Source: JAMQKA01 sp043951865 (GTDB lineage: Bacteria > Bacteroidota > Rhodothermia > Balneolales > Balneolaceae). From it: a DNA stretch of 64,000 nt. Position numbers and translations under genes: made by a program. Shown here one piece after another: positions 25,317 through 34,459 of the stretch. The number at the start of each line of letters is the position of its first letter. Within the stretch, counting starts at the first letter, position 1. The notes beneath the pieces were generated by a model. It saw only the letters and a program-made list of their open reading frames with translations, was not told the origin of the DNA and did no database searches. The stretch is from contig NZ_JBINJF010000011.1 of the NCBI RefSeq assembly GCF_043951865.1, forward strand, positions 72,523 to 136,522, read 5' to 3'.

Positions 25317-27248
25317 ATGGCTGAAAAACAAGTATCGGATTACAAGGCGGAAAATATTACGGTTTTAGAGGGTCTTGAGGCTGTTCGGAAGCGACCTGCA
25401 ATGTATATAGGAGATGTTGGTCAGCGCGGGCTTCACCACCTTATCAATGAGGTGGTTGACAACTCTATTGACGAGGCACTGGCCGGCTACTGCGATGAAA
25501 TCAGTGTTATTATCAATGAGGATGGATCGATCACCATTTCGGATAATGGCCGCGGCATCCCGGTGGATGAGCATCCCAAGCTGGGCATACCTGCCGTTGA
25601 GGTGGTACTGACCAAGCTGCACGCCGGCGGTAAATTTGACAAGAATGTATACAAGGTTTCCGGTGGACTTCACGGGGTGGGGGTCAGCTGCGTGAATGCC
25701 CTTTCTTCAGGCTTTCACGCCGAGGTGCACCGCGATGGAAAAGTCTATGAAATGAAGTTTGCCAAAGGGGGCGTACTTGAACCGCTGAAGGAGACGGGAA
25801 AAACAGATAAAACCGGTACCATCATTACCTTTATGCCGGATCCCGAAATTTTCACCCAGAGCCTGGAATTCAAGTACGATATTATTGCGGACCGGATGCG
25901 GGAGTTGGCGTTCCTGAACCCGGAGATTACCGTATATCTGCGCGATGATCGCGACCCTGAAGATATTATCGAGGATACGTTCCACTACGAAGGCGGGGTA
26001 AAGGATTTTGTCAGCTACCTCGATGAAGAGCGGGAGTCATTAATGGCAGAACCGATCTACATCCAGGGCGAGGTTGATATGGTCCCGGTGGAGCTGGCGA
26101 TCCATTACAACGATTCATATGCCGAGAATGTCCACTCCTACGTTAATAATATTAACACGCGCGAGGGCGGTACGCATATTTCCGGCTTTCGTCGTGCGCT
26201 TACCCGTTCGTTAAAGCGTTATGCCGAGGATAACAACCTGCTGAAAGGGAAATTCAGTGTTTCCGGCGAAGATTTCCGCGAAGGAATGACGGCGGTACTG
26301 AGTGTGAAGGTGCCTGAACCGCAATTTGAAGGCCAGACAAAAACAAAGCTCGGCAACTCGGAGGTACAGAGCGCCGTTGAAATTGTGGTGTACGATCAGC
26401 TGAATGAGTATTTGGAGCGAAATCCAAAGACCGCCAAAAAGATTTTGGAGAAGGTGATCCTGGCGGCCGAAGCCCGTGAAGCAGCACGGAAAGCCCGGCA
26501 GCTTATCCAGCGCAAAAGCGCCATGAGCGGTGGTGGACTGCCCGGCAAACTGGCCGACTGTTCCATCAACGACCCGGAGCACTGCGAAATTTACCTGGTG
26601 GAGGGCGACTCGGCCGGCGGGTCCGCCAAGATGGGGCGCAACCGGAGTTTCCAGGCGATACTGCCGTTGCGCGGTAAAATTCTGAATGTGGAAAAAGCGA
26701 AGATCAACCGTATCCTGGAGAACAACGAAATCCAGGCGATGATTACGGCACTGGGTGCCGGCGTGGGACACTCGGAAGAGGATTTTGAGCTCGAAAATCT
26801 GCGCTATCATAAAATTATTGTCATGACCGATGCCGATGTGGATGGATCTCACATTCGCACGCTGTTGCTTACCTTCTTTTATCGTTATATGAAACCGCTT
26901 ATTGAGGGTGGTCACGTCTATATCGCCACGCCTCCACTGTACCGCATTACCGACAGTCGCGGGAATATTGAATATGCATGGGATGAAGAAACACGCACCA
27001 GACTGGTCAAAGAGCATAAAAAGTCGCGTTATAAATTCGACGTTTCTCGCTACAAGGGACTTGGGGAGATGAATCCCGAGCAGCTCTGGGAAACAACAAT
27101 GGACCCCGAAACCCGAACGCTGCAGCAGGTGACGGTCGAAAACGCTGCGGCTGCCGACAAGCTGTTCTCCCGCTTGATGGGGGATGATGTGCAACCCCGG
27201 CGCGAATTTATTGAAAGCCACGCCAAGTACGCCACGCTTGATGTGTAG
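25317..27248 (+). CDS. gyrB: DNA gyrase subunit B
   Basis: The ATPase subunit of gyrase, 643 residues. The GHKL ATPase shows EVVDNSIDEALAGY near residue 42, DNGRGIPV near 78 and GGLHGVGVSCVNAL near 117. The Toprim domain has LVEGDSAGGSA near 432 and the metal-binding DADVDGSHIRTLLL; the C-terminus has RYKGLGEMNPEQLW. Length fits the short type without the proteobacterial insert. The upstream gap holds two small hairpins (25204-25222 and near 25230) of unknown meaning. Followed by a terminator and then gyrA. Confidence 0.98.
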   Translation: MAEKQVSDYKAENITVLEGLEAVRKRPAMYIGDVGQRGLHHLINEVVDNSIDEALAGYCDEISVIINEDGSITISDNGRGIPVDEHPKLGIPAVEVVLTKLHAGGKFDKNVYKVSGGLHGVGVSCVNALSSGFHAEVHRDGKVYEMKFAKGGVLEPLKETGKTDKTGTIITFMPDPEIFTQSLEFKYDIIADRMRELAFLNPEITVYLRDDRDPEDIIEDTFHYEGGVKDFVSYLDEERESLMAEPIYIQGEVDMVPVELAIHYNDSYAENVHSYVNNINTREGGTHISGFRRALTRSLKRYAEDNNLLKGKFSVSGEDFREGMTAVLSVKVPEPQFEGQTKTKLGNSEVQSAVEIVVYDQLNEYLERNPKTAKKILEKVILAAEAREAARKARQLIQRKSAMSGGGLPGKLADCSINDPEHCEIYLVEGDSAGGSAKMGRNRSFQAILPLRGKILNVEKAKINRILENNEIQAMITALGAGVGHSEEDFELENLRYHKIIVMTDADVDGSHIRTLLLTFFYRYMKPLIEGGHVYIATPPLYRITDSRGNIEYAWDEETRTRLVKEHKKSRYKFDVSRYKGLGEMNPEQLWETTMDPETRTLQQVTVENAAAADKLFSRLMGDDVQPRREFIESHAKYATLDV

Positions 27249-27261
27249 AGTATGAATTTTG

Positions 27262-27296
27262 AAACCTCCAAGGTTTCTGAATCCTTGGAGGTTTTT
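27262..27296 (+). terminator. Terminator between gyrB and gyrA
   Basis: AAACCTCCAAGG, nine-base spacer, CCTTGGAGGTTT and then T-rich sequence. The perfect stem lies 14 bases after the gyrB stop, so gyrA probably has its own promoter or depends on read-through. Confidence 0.82.
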
Positions 27297-27348
27297 GCTG
27301 TATTTAAGGAAATAATTTTCAAACCAGAAACTGAAAAACATCTACTAA

Positions 27349-29805
27349 ATGGCCCGAGAGAAGATTGTACCTATTTCAATTGAAGAAGAGATGAGGTCAT
27401 CGTACATCGATTACTCGATGTCCGTAATTGTATCGCGTGCGCTTCCAGATGCACGGGATGGCCTAAAACCGGTTCACCGCCGCGTATTGTACGGCATGAG
27501 TGAGCTGGGCATGCTTCATAACCGAAATTATAAGAAAAGTGCTCGTATTGTCGGTGAGGTGCTCGGTAAATACCACCCGCACGGCGATTCGGCGGTGTAT
27601 GATACCATTGTACGAATGGTGCAGGATTTCTCCCTGCGCTACCCGCTTGTTGACGGGCAGGGAAACTTTGGCTCGATTGACGGTGACAGCGCTGCGGCCA
27701 TGCGGTATACCGAGGTGCGCATGCAGCGCATTGCCGAAGAGATGCTCACTGACCTCAACAAAGATACGGTAGACACCCAGCCGAACTTTGATGACACGCT
27801 CCAGGAGCCGACGGTCCTGCCGAGCATGCTGCCGAACCTGTTGATCAATGGCGCGTCCGGTATTGCGGTGGGGATGTCAACCAATATGGCGCCCCATAAT
27901 ATTGAAGAAGTGATCGATGGGATACTGGCCTACCTCGATGACCCGGATATTGAGATCAGCGAACTGATGGAGCACATAAAGGCGCCTGATTTTCCGACCG
28001 GCGGAATAATCTACGGGTATGACGGGGTGAAAGAGGCCTACGAGACAGGAAGAGGGAAAATCACCATGCGGGCCCGGGCCAGTACCGAGGAGCTAAGGGG
28101 CAACCGCGAGCAGATTGTGGTGACCGAAATTCCATATCAGGTTAATAAAACCACGCTGATCCAGAAAATTGCCAAACTGGTTCAGAACGACAAGATCGAG
28201 GAGATCTCCGAGGTTCGTGATGAATCGGATCGCGAGGGAATGCGAATTGTTATTGTGCTGAAGCGCAATGCCAACGCGGGCATCGTCCTGAATCAGCTGT
28301 ATAAGTATACCCAGATGCAGCAGACGTTTGGCGTCATTAATATTGCACTGGTGAAAGGGCGCCCGGAGCTGCTGAACCTAAAGGATCTGATACATCATTA
28401 TGTAGAGCACCGCATCGATGTAATTATTCGGCGCACGATCTATGATCTGGATCAGGCGGAGGCCCGTGCTCATATTCTTGAAGGACTCAAAATTGCGCTC
28501 GACAACCTCGATGAGGTTATTAAAACGATCCGTGGCTCAAACAGTCCTGATGAGGCGAACCGCGAGTTGCGCCGCAAGTTTGCCCTGACCGACATCCAGG
28601 CAAAGGCAATTCTGGATATGAGGCTGCAGAAACTGACGGGACTTGAGCGGGATAAAATCGATCTTGAATACGGCGAAATTACCGAAAAAATTGCCGATTA
28701 CCGTGATATCCTGTCTAATCGGGATCGCCAGAAAGCGATTATCCGGGAAGAAATCACTGAACTCAGAGATCGGTATGGCGATTCGCGTCGCACACAGATC
28801 ATTCACTCGGCGGATGACTTCAGCGTGGAGGATATGATCGCCGATGAGGATGTAGTGGTTACGATCTCCAACAAAGGATTTATCAAGCGCATGCCCGTAA
28901 GCGGGTATCGGCGCCAGAAACGGGGCGGCAAGGGAATGAAAGGCACTTCTACCCGCGATGATGAATATGTGGAGCACCTGTTCGTGGCAACCAACCACAA
29001 CTACATCCTGTTCTTTACCGAAAAAGGACAGTGCTACTGGCTAAAGGTGTACGAGATACCGGAGGGATCGCGCCTGTCGCGCGGTCGCGCAATTGTTAAC
29101 CTGATCGATATTGACAAGGATGACTCCATCAAGACGTTTGTCCCGGTCAAAACGCTGGAGGATGAGGAATATATTAACAACAACTATATCATCATGGCCA
29201 CCAAGCAGGGCAAGGTTAAGAAAACAAGGCTTGAAGCCTATAGTCGGCCGCGCCGCGATGGTATCATTGGAATTAATATACAAGAGGGGGATGGACTTCT
29301 CGAAGCTGCGCTTACCGACGGGCAGAGCAATATTATTCTTGCCAGCAAGAAGGGAAGAGCGATCCGCTTCCACGAAGAAGAGGTCCGAGATATGGGCCGA
29401 AACACCACCGGCGTTAAAGGGATGGATCTCGGCAAAAACAATGAAGTGGTCGATATGGTCGTCGTTAAGAATACGCATGAAGCGACCGTACTGGCAATCT
29501 CTGAAAACGGATATGGCAAGCGTTCGCTGGTAGAAGATTACCGCGAGCAGAGCCGGGGTGGAAAAGGCGTTATTACGTTGAAAGTTACCAAGAAAACCGG
29601 CAACCTGATCTCTCTGAAAGAGGTATCAGACAAAGATGATCTGATGATTATCACCGAACAGGGCAAAGTAATCCGCATGAACTGCGGCGGTATCCGTACA
29701 ATGGGCCGCAATACGCAGGGCGTCCGGATTATGCGCCTCGATGAAGAGGGGCAGATTGCTGCTGTCACGCGCGTGGTGAATGAAGAGGAGGATGAGACGG
29801 TATAA
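27349..29805 (+). CDS. gyrA: DNA gyrase subunit A
   Basis: The breakage-reunion subunit, 818 residues. The winged-helix region has VSRALPDARDGLKPVHRRVL and the catalytic Tyr in AMRYTEVRM near residue 125. The quinolone region reads HPHGDSAVYDT, matching the sensitive type at the two key positions (Ser and Asp). The C-terminal pinwheel starts with the GyrA box QKRGGKG, so this is a true gyrase and not topoisomerase IV; later blade repeats include RGGKGV and TMGRNTQG. Confidence 0.98.
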   Translation: MAREKIVPISIEEEMRSSYIDYSMSVIVSRALPDARDGLKPVHRRVLYGMSELGMLHNRNYKKSARIVGEVLGKYHPHGDSAVYDTIVRMVQDFSLRYPLVDGQGNFGSIDGDSAAAMRYTEVRMQRIAEEMLTDLNKDTVDTQPNFDDTLQEPTVLPSMLPNLLINGASGIAVGMSTNMAPHNIEEVIDGILAYLDDPDIEISELMEHIKAPDFPTGGIIYGYDGVKEAYETGRGKITMRARASTEELRGNREQIVVTEIPYQVNKTTLIQKIAKLVQNDKIEEISEVRDESDREGMRIVIVLKRNANAGIVLNQLYKYTQMQQTFGVINIALVKGRPELLNLKDLIHHYVEHRIDVIIRRTIYDLDQAEARAHILEGLKIALDNLDEVIKTIRGSNSPDEANRELRRKFALTDIQAKAILDMRLQKLTGLERDKIDLEYGEITEKIADYRDILSNRDRQKAIIREEITELRDRYGDSRRTQIIHSADDFSVEDMIADEDVVVTISNKGFIKRMPVSGYRRQKRGGKGMKGTSTRDDEYVEHLFVATNHNYILFFTEKGQCYWLKVYEIPEGSRLSRGRAIVNLIDIDKDDSIKTFVPVKTLEDEEYINNNYIIMATKQGKVKKTRLEAYSRPRRDGIIGINIQEGDGLLEAALTDGQSNIILASKKGRAIRFHEEEVRDMGRNTTGVKGMDLGKNNEVVDMVVVKNTHEATVLAISENGYGKRSLVEDYREQSRGGKGVITLKVTKKTGNLISLKEVSDKDDLMIITEQGKVIRMNCGGIRTMGRNTQGVRIMRLDEEGQIAAVTRVVNEEEDETV

Positions 29806-29849
29806 TCAAGCCGATCTCGGGTTCTGATGCAGGGTCTCAATCACCAGTT

Positions 29850-29966
29850 GAGGGCTTTGTACCCCCTCAATTCTTCGTTTGAAGGGCGTTGTACTCCCGT
29901 TTAAAGATCAATAAGGTCGGTGGTACAACCACCTCCAACAACATAGCAGGCTCTGCAAAGGTCCCC
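29850..29966 (+). repeat. Repeat family B, copy B2
   Basis: About 117 bp between the gyrA stop and its terminator, matching B1, B3 and B4: CCCTCAATTCTTCGTT, GTTGTACTCCCGTTT, GGTGGTACAACC, and the right end GGCTCTGCAAAGG. If transcribed it would be part of the gyrA 3' UTR. Confidence 0.72.
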
Positions 29967-29977
29967 AATAACTATTG

Positions 29978-30014
29978 GAAAAGGCCCTCTTAATTGGGGG
30001 CCTTTTCTGTTTTT
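29978..30014 (+). terminator. Terminator downstream of gyrA
   Basis: GAAAAGGCCC, ten-base spacer, GGGCCTTTTC and then TGTTTTT. A strong stem 173 bases after the gyrA stop, just beyond repeat B2. Confidence 0.8.
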
Positions 30015-30037
30015 ACTCAGCAAGCTTTGCGGCTTTA

Positions 30038-30271
30038 AACCTGCATTTCTCACGAGGAAAATTTTATAATTTTTAAAAACTTTGATATGTAGTGAGTTAC
30101 ATTTATTTCAATACCAAAAATACTATTACAGTGTGTAGCCAGCTGCGAAATTGTCTCGTATGCTGCGTTGATGGTGGAAATCGCTCACTCAATGTATAAC
30201 GATACGTTTCGATCCCGATTTCCACCATCGCCTTGCATTCAAATCAATTTCTTGGTGAGAAATACAGGCTA
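30038..30271 (+). repeat. Repeat family C (MITE-like), copy C3
   Basis: About 234 bp with the clearest ends of the family: CCTGCATTTCTCAC at 30040-30053 and GTGAGAAATACAGG at 30255-30268, complementary at 13 of 14 positions. Inside are CAGCTGCG, CTGCGTT, then arm GATGGTGGAAAT, loop, arm ATTTCCACCATC and CGCCTTGC. The arms differ entirely in sequence from C1 and C2 yet pair perfectly. It ends 36 bases from the ldh stop codon. Confidence 0.78.
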
Positions 30272-30306
30272 ATCACTTTTGCAGTAATCAAGTTAGCCAG
30301 GTCAAG

Positions 30307-31251
30307 TCAAATATCAATGCTCTGGAGGTTTTCCTTTAAAACACGGCCCGAGTTGCGAAGTCCTTCGATCTCTTTCTTGTCCAGTTCGGGGAGGATACGG
30401 TTGACTACTCCTTCATTACCCACTACACACTGCAGGCTCATGCACACATCTTCGATACCGTATTCTCCATCCCAGTACACACTGATCGGAATAACGCTTT
30501 TCTCATCTTCCAGGATCGCCTTTACGATACGTGCAATCACCACACCGATGGCGGAGTTGGTGTAGCCTTTCTTTTCGATAATATTGTAGGCCGCATTTTT
30601 TGCGTCGTCAAAGATCGATTCCATCACCTCCCGTTTAAAATGCCTGTTCATCACCACGGAGTTGCGGATCGGTTTGCCTCCGATGTTGGCTTGGCTCCAT
30701 ATCGGGACTTCTGAATCGCCGTGTTCGCCCAGGATGTAGGCGTGCACAGATTGGGGATCCACATCGTAATAGTCGCCAATGAGTGCACGAAAACGGGCGG
30801 TATCCAGCAGGGTTCCGGTCCCGAAAATACGCTGTGAAGGTCGGCTGCTAAGTTTCTGGGAGACGTAGGTTAGGATATCCACGGGATTGGTGGCAATAAT
30901 CAGGATGGCGTCCGGTGCGTATTGGTCCAGCTTCCCGATAATATTGCGGAATACCTCAGTATTCCTGTTGAGCAGCTCAAGCCGCGACTCCGAGGCCGAT
31001 GACTGGCCTACTCCCGCCGTTACAACCACGACCTGGGCTTCGGCCAGATCTTCATAACTGCCTGCCCGGACCGTTACATTTCCGACCAACAGCTGACCGT
31101 GCATCAGATCCATCGCTTCACCCTGCGCCCGTTCGCGGTCCAGGTCCACCAGTATAATTTCACTGACGGTCCGCTGGTTAAACATGGCATAGGCCGCCGC
31201 GGTGCCAACATTTCCGGTTCCGATTATGGCAACTGATCTTCGCTGTATCAT
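30307..31251 (-). CDS. ldh: L-lactate dehydrogenase (lactate/malate dehydrogenase family)
   Basis: A 314-residue NAD-dependent 2-hydroxyacid dehydrogenase. The Rossmann motif is IGTGNVGTAAAYAM (residues 10-23), the adenosine Asp is in LVDLDRERAQGEAMDL, the substrate Arg follows IIATNPVD, and the catalytic His is in GEHGDSEVPIW near residue 175. The specificity loop reads VTAGVGQSSASESR, with Gln in the place typical of lactate dehydrogenases instead of the Arg of malate dehydrogenase; the loop seems one residue longer than usual, so malate or another 2-oxoacid cannot be excluded. Monocistronic. Confidence 0.83.
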   Translation of the reverse strand: MIQRRSVAIIGTGNVGTAAAYAMFNQRTVSEIILVDLDRERAQGEAMDLMHGQLLVGNVTVRAGSYEDLAEAQVVVVTAGVGQSSASESRLELLNRNTEVFRNIIGKLDQYAPDAILIIATNPVDILTYVSQKLSSRPSQRIFGTGTLLDTARFRALIGDYYDVDPQSVHAYILGEHGDSEVPIWSQANIGGKPIRNSVVMNRHFKREVMESIFDDAKNAAYNIIEKKGYTNSAIGVVIARIVKAILEDEKSVIPISVYWDGEYGIEDVCMSLQCVVGNEGVVNRILPELDKKEIEGLRNSGRVLKENLQSIDI

Positions 31252-31464
31252 AGATAAAAAGTATTTAGTTCGTGTATTATCTTTCCTTTATACTAATTCA
31301 ACACTTCACCGTCAACAGCGTTATCGGAGAATAGTGGATATTGATATCTCAAACGATGCCCGGTGGAGGTGTTAACATGATATTCATGATTAATTCCTAT
31401 ATACCAAATATGATACCGTGTGGTCATCATAATGAATTCACGACTAAAATCAATACAGGGTATT

Positions 31465-33054
31465 ATGACCAAACAGCACCTGGATTTATCAAAGCACGAT
31501 ATTGCCGTACCAAATATAATCAGGAATGCAGTACCAGCCCGGTTTTACGAGGAGGCGATTCGGCACGACAGTGGATCGGCTATCACCGATGAAGGGGCGC
31601 TGGTGGTCCGTTCGGGAAAGCGCACGGGGCGGAGCCCGGCCGACAAGCGGGTGGTGGCCGTAGATGAGTTTGAAGACGAGATCTGGTGGGGAGATGTAAA
31701 TATTCCTCTTGACGAGCATACGTTTAATATTAACCGCCAGCGGGCGACCGACTACCTTAATACCCGGGAACGGCTCTATGTGGTGGACGGGTTCGCGGGA
31801 TGGGCTCCCGACTACCGGCTCAAAGTCCGGATTATTGCCGGGCGCGCCTATCACGGGTTGTTTATGAACAATATGCTTATTCGTCCCACTGAAAAAGAAC
31901 TTGCCCATTTCGGGGAGCCCGATTTTGTGGTGTATAACGCCGGTAAATTTCCCGCCAACCGGTTCACCGAGGGGATGACCTCGGATGCCAGCGTGGACGT
32001 CAACTTCAAAACAGGGGAGATGATAATCCTGGGCACCGAGTATGCCGGGGAGATGAAGAAGGGAATTTTTACGGTTATGCACTACCTGATGCCCAGGAAA
32101 AACGTGCTCTCCATGCACTGTTCCGCCAATGAAGGGGCCTCCGGGGACGTGGCGCTCTTTTTTGGTCTTTCCGGAACCGGTAAAACCACGCTTTCAGCTG
32201 ACAGCAGCCGCAGGCTCATTGGTGATGATGAGCACTGCTGGAGCGAGGAGGGAGTGTTCAACATAGAGGGGGGATGCTACGCCAAGACGGTCAACCTCTC
32301 GAAGGAGAAGGAGCCTGAGATATACGATGCCATCAGGTTTGGGACCGTGCTTGAGAACGTGGGATATGACCCTGAAACGCGCGAGGTGGATTTTGACGAC
32401 ACCAGCATCACGCAAAACACGCGGGCCTCGTATCCGATCGAATATATACAAAATGCCAAAATCCCCTGCACCGGTGGTCACCCCGAGAATATTATATTCC
32501 TGGCCTATGATGCGTTCGGCGTGCTTCCTCCCGTAAGCAAGCTGACCGCAGAACAGGCGATGTATCACTTCATCAGCGGGTATACTGCAAAGGTCGCCGG
32601 CACGGAAATGGGCGTAACCGAGCCGGAAGCTACCTTCTCTGCCTGTTTTGGAGCAGCCTTCCTGGCGTGGCCACCGAGCAAGTATGCAGAAATGCTGGCA
32701 GATAAGATGCGAACCCACAACTCAAGCGCCTGGCTGGTCAATACCGGGCTGACCGGCGGACCGCATGGAGAGGGCCACCGCATTGACCTTAAACATACAC
32801 GTGCTATTGTTGATGCTATCCATGGGGGCGAGCTGGAACGGGTTCCGACTACCAGTGACGAGGTGTTTGGTTTTGAGATTCCCACCCAGTGCCCAAATGT
32901 GCCCGCAGCAATTCTTCAGCCGCGAGACACCTGGGATGATCCGGCTGCTTATGATAAACAGGCTCGAAAACTGGGCCAACTGTTCAAGAATAATTTTGGG
33001 CAATACCGGGACTCGGCCAGCAGGGAGCTCATGGAAGCGGGCCCGGTAATATAG
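31465..33054 (+). CDS. pckA: Phosphoenolpyruvate carboxykinase (ATP)
   Basis: Converts oxaloacetate and ATP to phosphoenolpyruvate, the entry to gluconeogenesis. The 529-residue protein has TGRSPADKRVV near residue 55, the kinase-1a P-loop GLSGTGKTTLS near 230, the kinase-2 metal site LIGDDEHCW and NIEGGCYAKTVNL. These are marks of the ATP-dependent family. Three starts are in frame (GTG 31420, ATG 31432, ATG 31465); the last gives a family-like N-terminus. Divergent from ldh, so lactate and gluconeogenic functions share one control region. Confidence 0.94.
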   Translation: MTKQHLDLSKHDIAVPNIIRNAVPARFYEEAIRHDSGSAITDEGALVVRSGKRTGRSPADKRVVAVDEFEDEIWWGDVNIPLDEHTFNINRQRATDYLNTRERLYVVDGFAGWAPDYRLKVRIIAGRAYHGLFMNNMLIRPTEKELAHFGEPDFVVYNAGKFPANRFTEGMTSDASVDVNFKTGEMIILGTEYAGEMKKGIFTVMHYLMPRKNVLSMHCSANEGASGDVALFFGLSGTGKTTLSADSSRRLIGDDEHCWSEEGVFNIEGGCYAKTVNLSKEKEPEIYDAIRFGTVLENVGYDPETREVDFDDTSITQNTRASYPIEYIQNAKIPCTGGHPENIIFLAYDAFGVLPPVSKLTAEQAMYHFISGYTAKVAGTEMGVTEPEATFSACFGAAFLAWPPSKYAEMLADKMRTHNSSAWLVNTGLTGGPHGEGHRIDLKHTRAIVDAIHGGELERVPTTSDEVFGFEIPTQCPNVPAAILQPRDTWDDPAAYDKQARKLGQLFKNNFGQYRDSASRELMEAGPVI

Positions 33055-33084
33055 AATGACCGGTCTCTGGCTTTAAATCCTGGC

Positions 33085-33316
33085 TAGCCTTGATCTCACC
33101 AAGAATTTATTCTTCAGCAAGGCAAAGGGAACATGGCCGTGCAGACGTACCGTCGTCGTACGTTGAGCCGGTGATGTTCCCATTACGCAGCTGAAGGGCA
33201 AATCTCGCAGCGCTTTACACCCTGTCAACCCAAAAGGCGGTAATGTATGATGTAAGATACTGCCTGCCATCAGGTTGCATTATTTTTTCATACATTATCG
33301 TGAGCATTAGGAGCTA
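33085..33316 (+). repeat. Repeat family C (MITE-like), copy C2
   Basis: About 230 bp, homologous to C1 in inverse orientation (shared: CTTCAGCAAGGCAAAGGGAA, GCAGACGTA, ACGCAGCTGA, TGCCTGCCATCAGGT). The hairpin arms here are GGGAACAT and ATGTTCCC. The right end reaches GCTA at 33313-33316 and overlaps the TAG stop codon of the phosphatase gene. Confidence 0.75.
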
Positions 33317-34375
33317 TTCCAGGATCGACCGGATCTTATCCACGACAACCGGGGTGTAGAGCTGCTCCTCTGTCTTCATTTCACCCGTCTGCTCTATTCC
33401 GGCACCGTAAAGTATCAGCCATACCTGGTCGGCTCCTTCAATGTCAGAACCGTGACTTCGCCAGGTATCGACCGGGGTGGTGCCGCGCCCGTGGTCAGTG
33501 GTCAGTATGAACGTGGTCCTGTTTTTGTAATAGGGATTCGACTGGGTATACTCCCACAGCTCCCGAAGAAATGCATCCGTGCTGTGAGCCGAATTAAGAT
33601 AGGCATCGTAGTCACCGTCGTGGGCAAAGTCATCGGTTTCTCCATAAGCGATATACACAATATCGGGCTGATTCCGCTTGATATATTCAAGCGCGTAGTT
33701 ATGGGTAAACATGTCGAGCCGCACCGATCCCCATGGACTGGGCGTGTGGGGCTGCATGCGGTTTAAAAACCGCTCGATCTCAGTAAGGTTTTCGTCCGCG
33801 GCTTTCTCAAAACCGGCATTGACCGGCACCCCGCTTCGCTGTTCATTGATGATATAGGGGAATACGTCCCAGCTACCGAATGCGGCTACACTGCCGCGGT
33901 ATTCAGCCGACTGGTTCAGCTCTTCCAAAATGGTCACATTCGGGTTGGGAATTTTATTATTGCTGTTAATCCGCTGGTCGTCAGCCTGCCCTGTCAAGAT
34001 TTCGTTGTAGCCGGGATAGGAGAACAGCATGGAGTTGGTCAGGTTAACCTTGCTGCCGTACCGACGATTGCCGTGAATCTGACCCATTTCCACCACGTTG
34101 TTCCATACAAAAGGCATTAGTACACGGCGCCGCGCTTCCGGCGTGGCCCGCCAGTATTTCTTTTTCAGTGACGTGGTGTCTGAAACGTATTGCGGATGAG
34201 TTATCAATTTGGGGTCGGCCCCGGTAAACAGCTCCTGCCAGCGAAGTCCATCTAACGTTATCAGGAAAATCTTCTCCTGCCCGGAATCCTGTGCATGGAC
34301 AGGTTGTACCAGTCCTGCGAGTAGTACGATAAGAACTAAAGCCGGGACAGGGGGAAGTGAATTAATATATTTCAT
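33314..34375 (-). CDS. Secreted alkaline phosphatase superfamily protein
   Basis: A 353-residue exported phosphodiesterase/phosphatase-like protein. The signal peptide ends near residue 29 (PVHAQ). Metal and nucleophile elements are LITLDGLRWQE near residue 40, the YPGYNEILTG region for the nucleophile, IAYGETDDFAHDG near 245 and TTDHGRGT near 295, where Asp-His-Gly is the second metal site. It lies 84 bases downstream of susD in the same direction, so it is likely part of the susCD locus and may release phosphate or sulfate from an imported or surface-bound organic substrate. Confidence 0.85.
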   Translation of the reverse strand: MKYINSLPPVPALVLIVLLAGLVQPVHAQDSGQEKIFLITLDGLRWQELFTGADPKLITHPQYVSDTTSLKKKYWRATPEARRRVLMPFVWNNVVEMGQIHGNRRYGSKVNLTNSMLFSYPGYNEILTGQADDQRINSNNKIPNPNVTILEELNQSAEYRGSVAAFGSWDVFPYIINEQRSGVPVNAGFEKAADENLTEIERFLNRMQPHTPSPWGSVRLDMFTHNYALEYIKRNQPDIVYIAYGETDDFAHDGDYDAYLNSAHSTDAFLRELWEYTQSNPYYKNRTTFILTTDHGRGTTPVDTWRSHGSDIEGADQVWLILYGAGIEQTGEMKTEEQLYTPVVVDKIRSILE

Positions 34376-34459
34376 TATCAGATCTCTTTTATGATATATG
34401 ATTTAAGTGAGGAATCTTTCACGTTATGGAAATTAGCTTAACGCTCCTAAAATAGCAGC

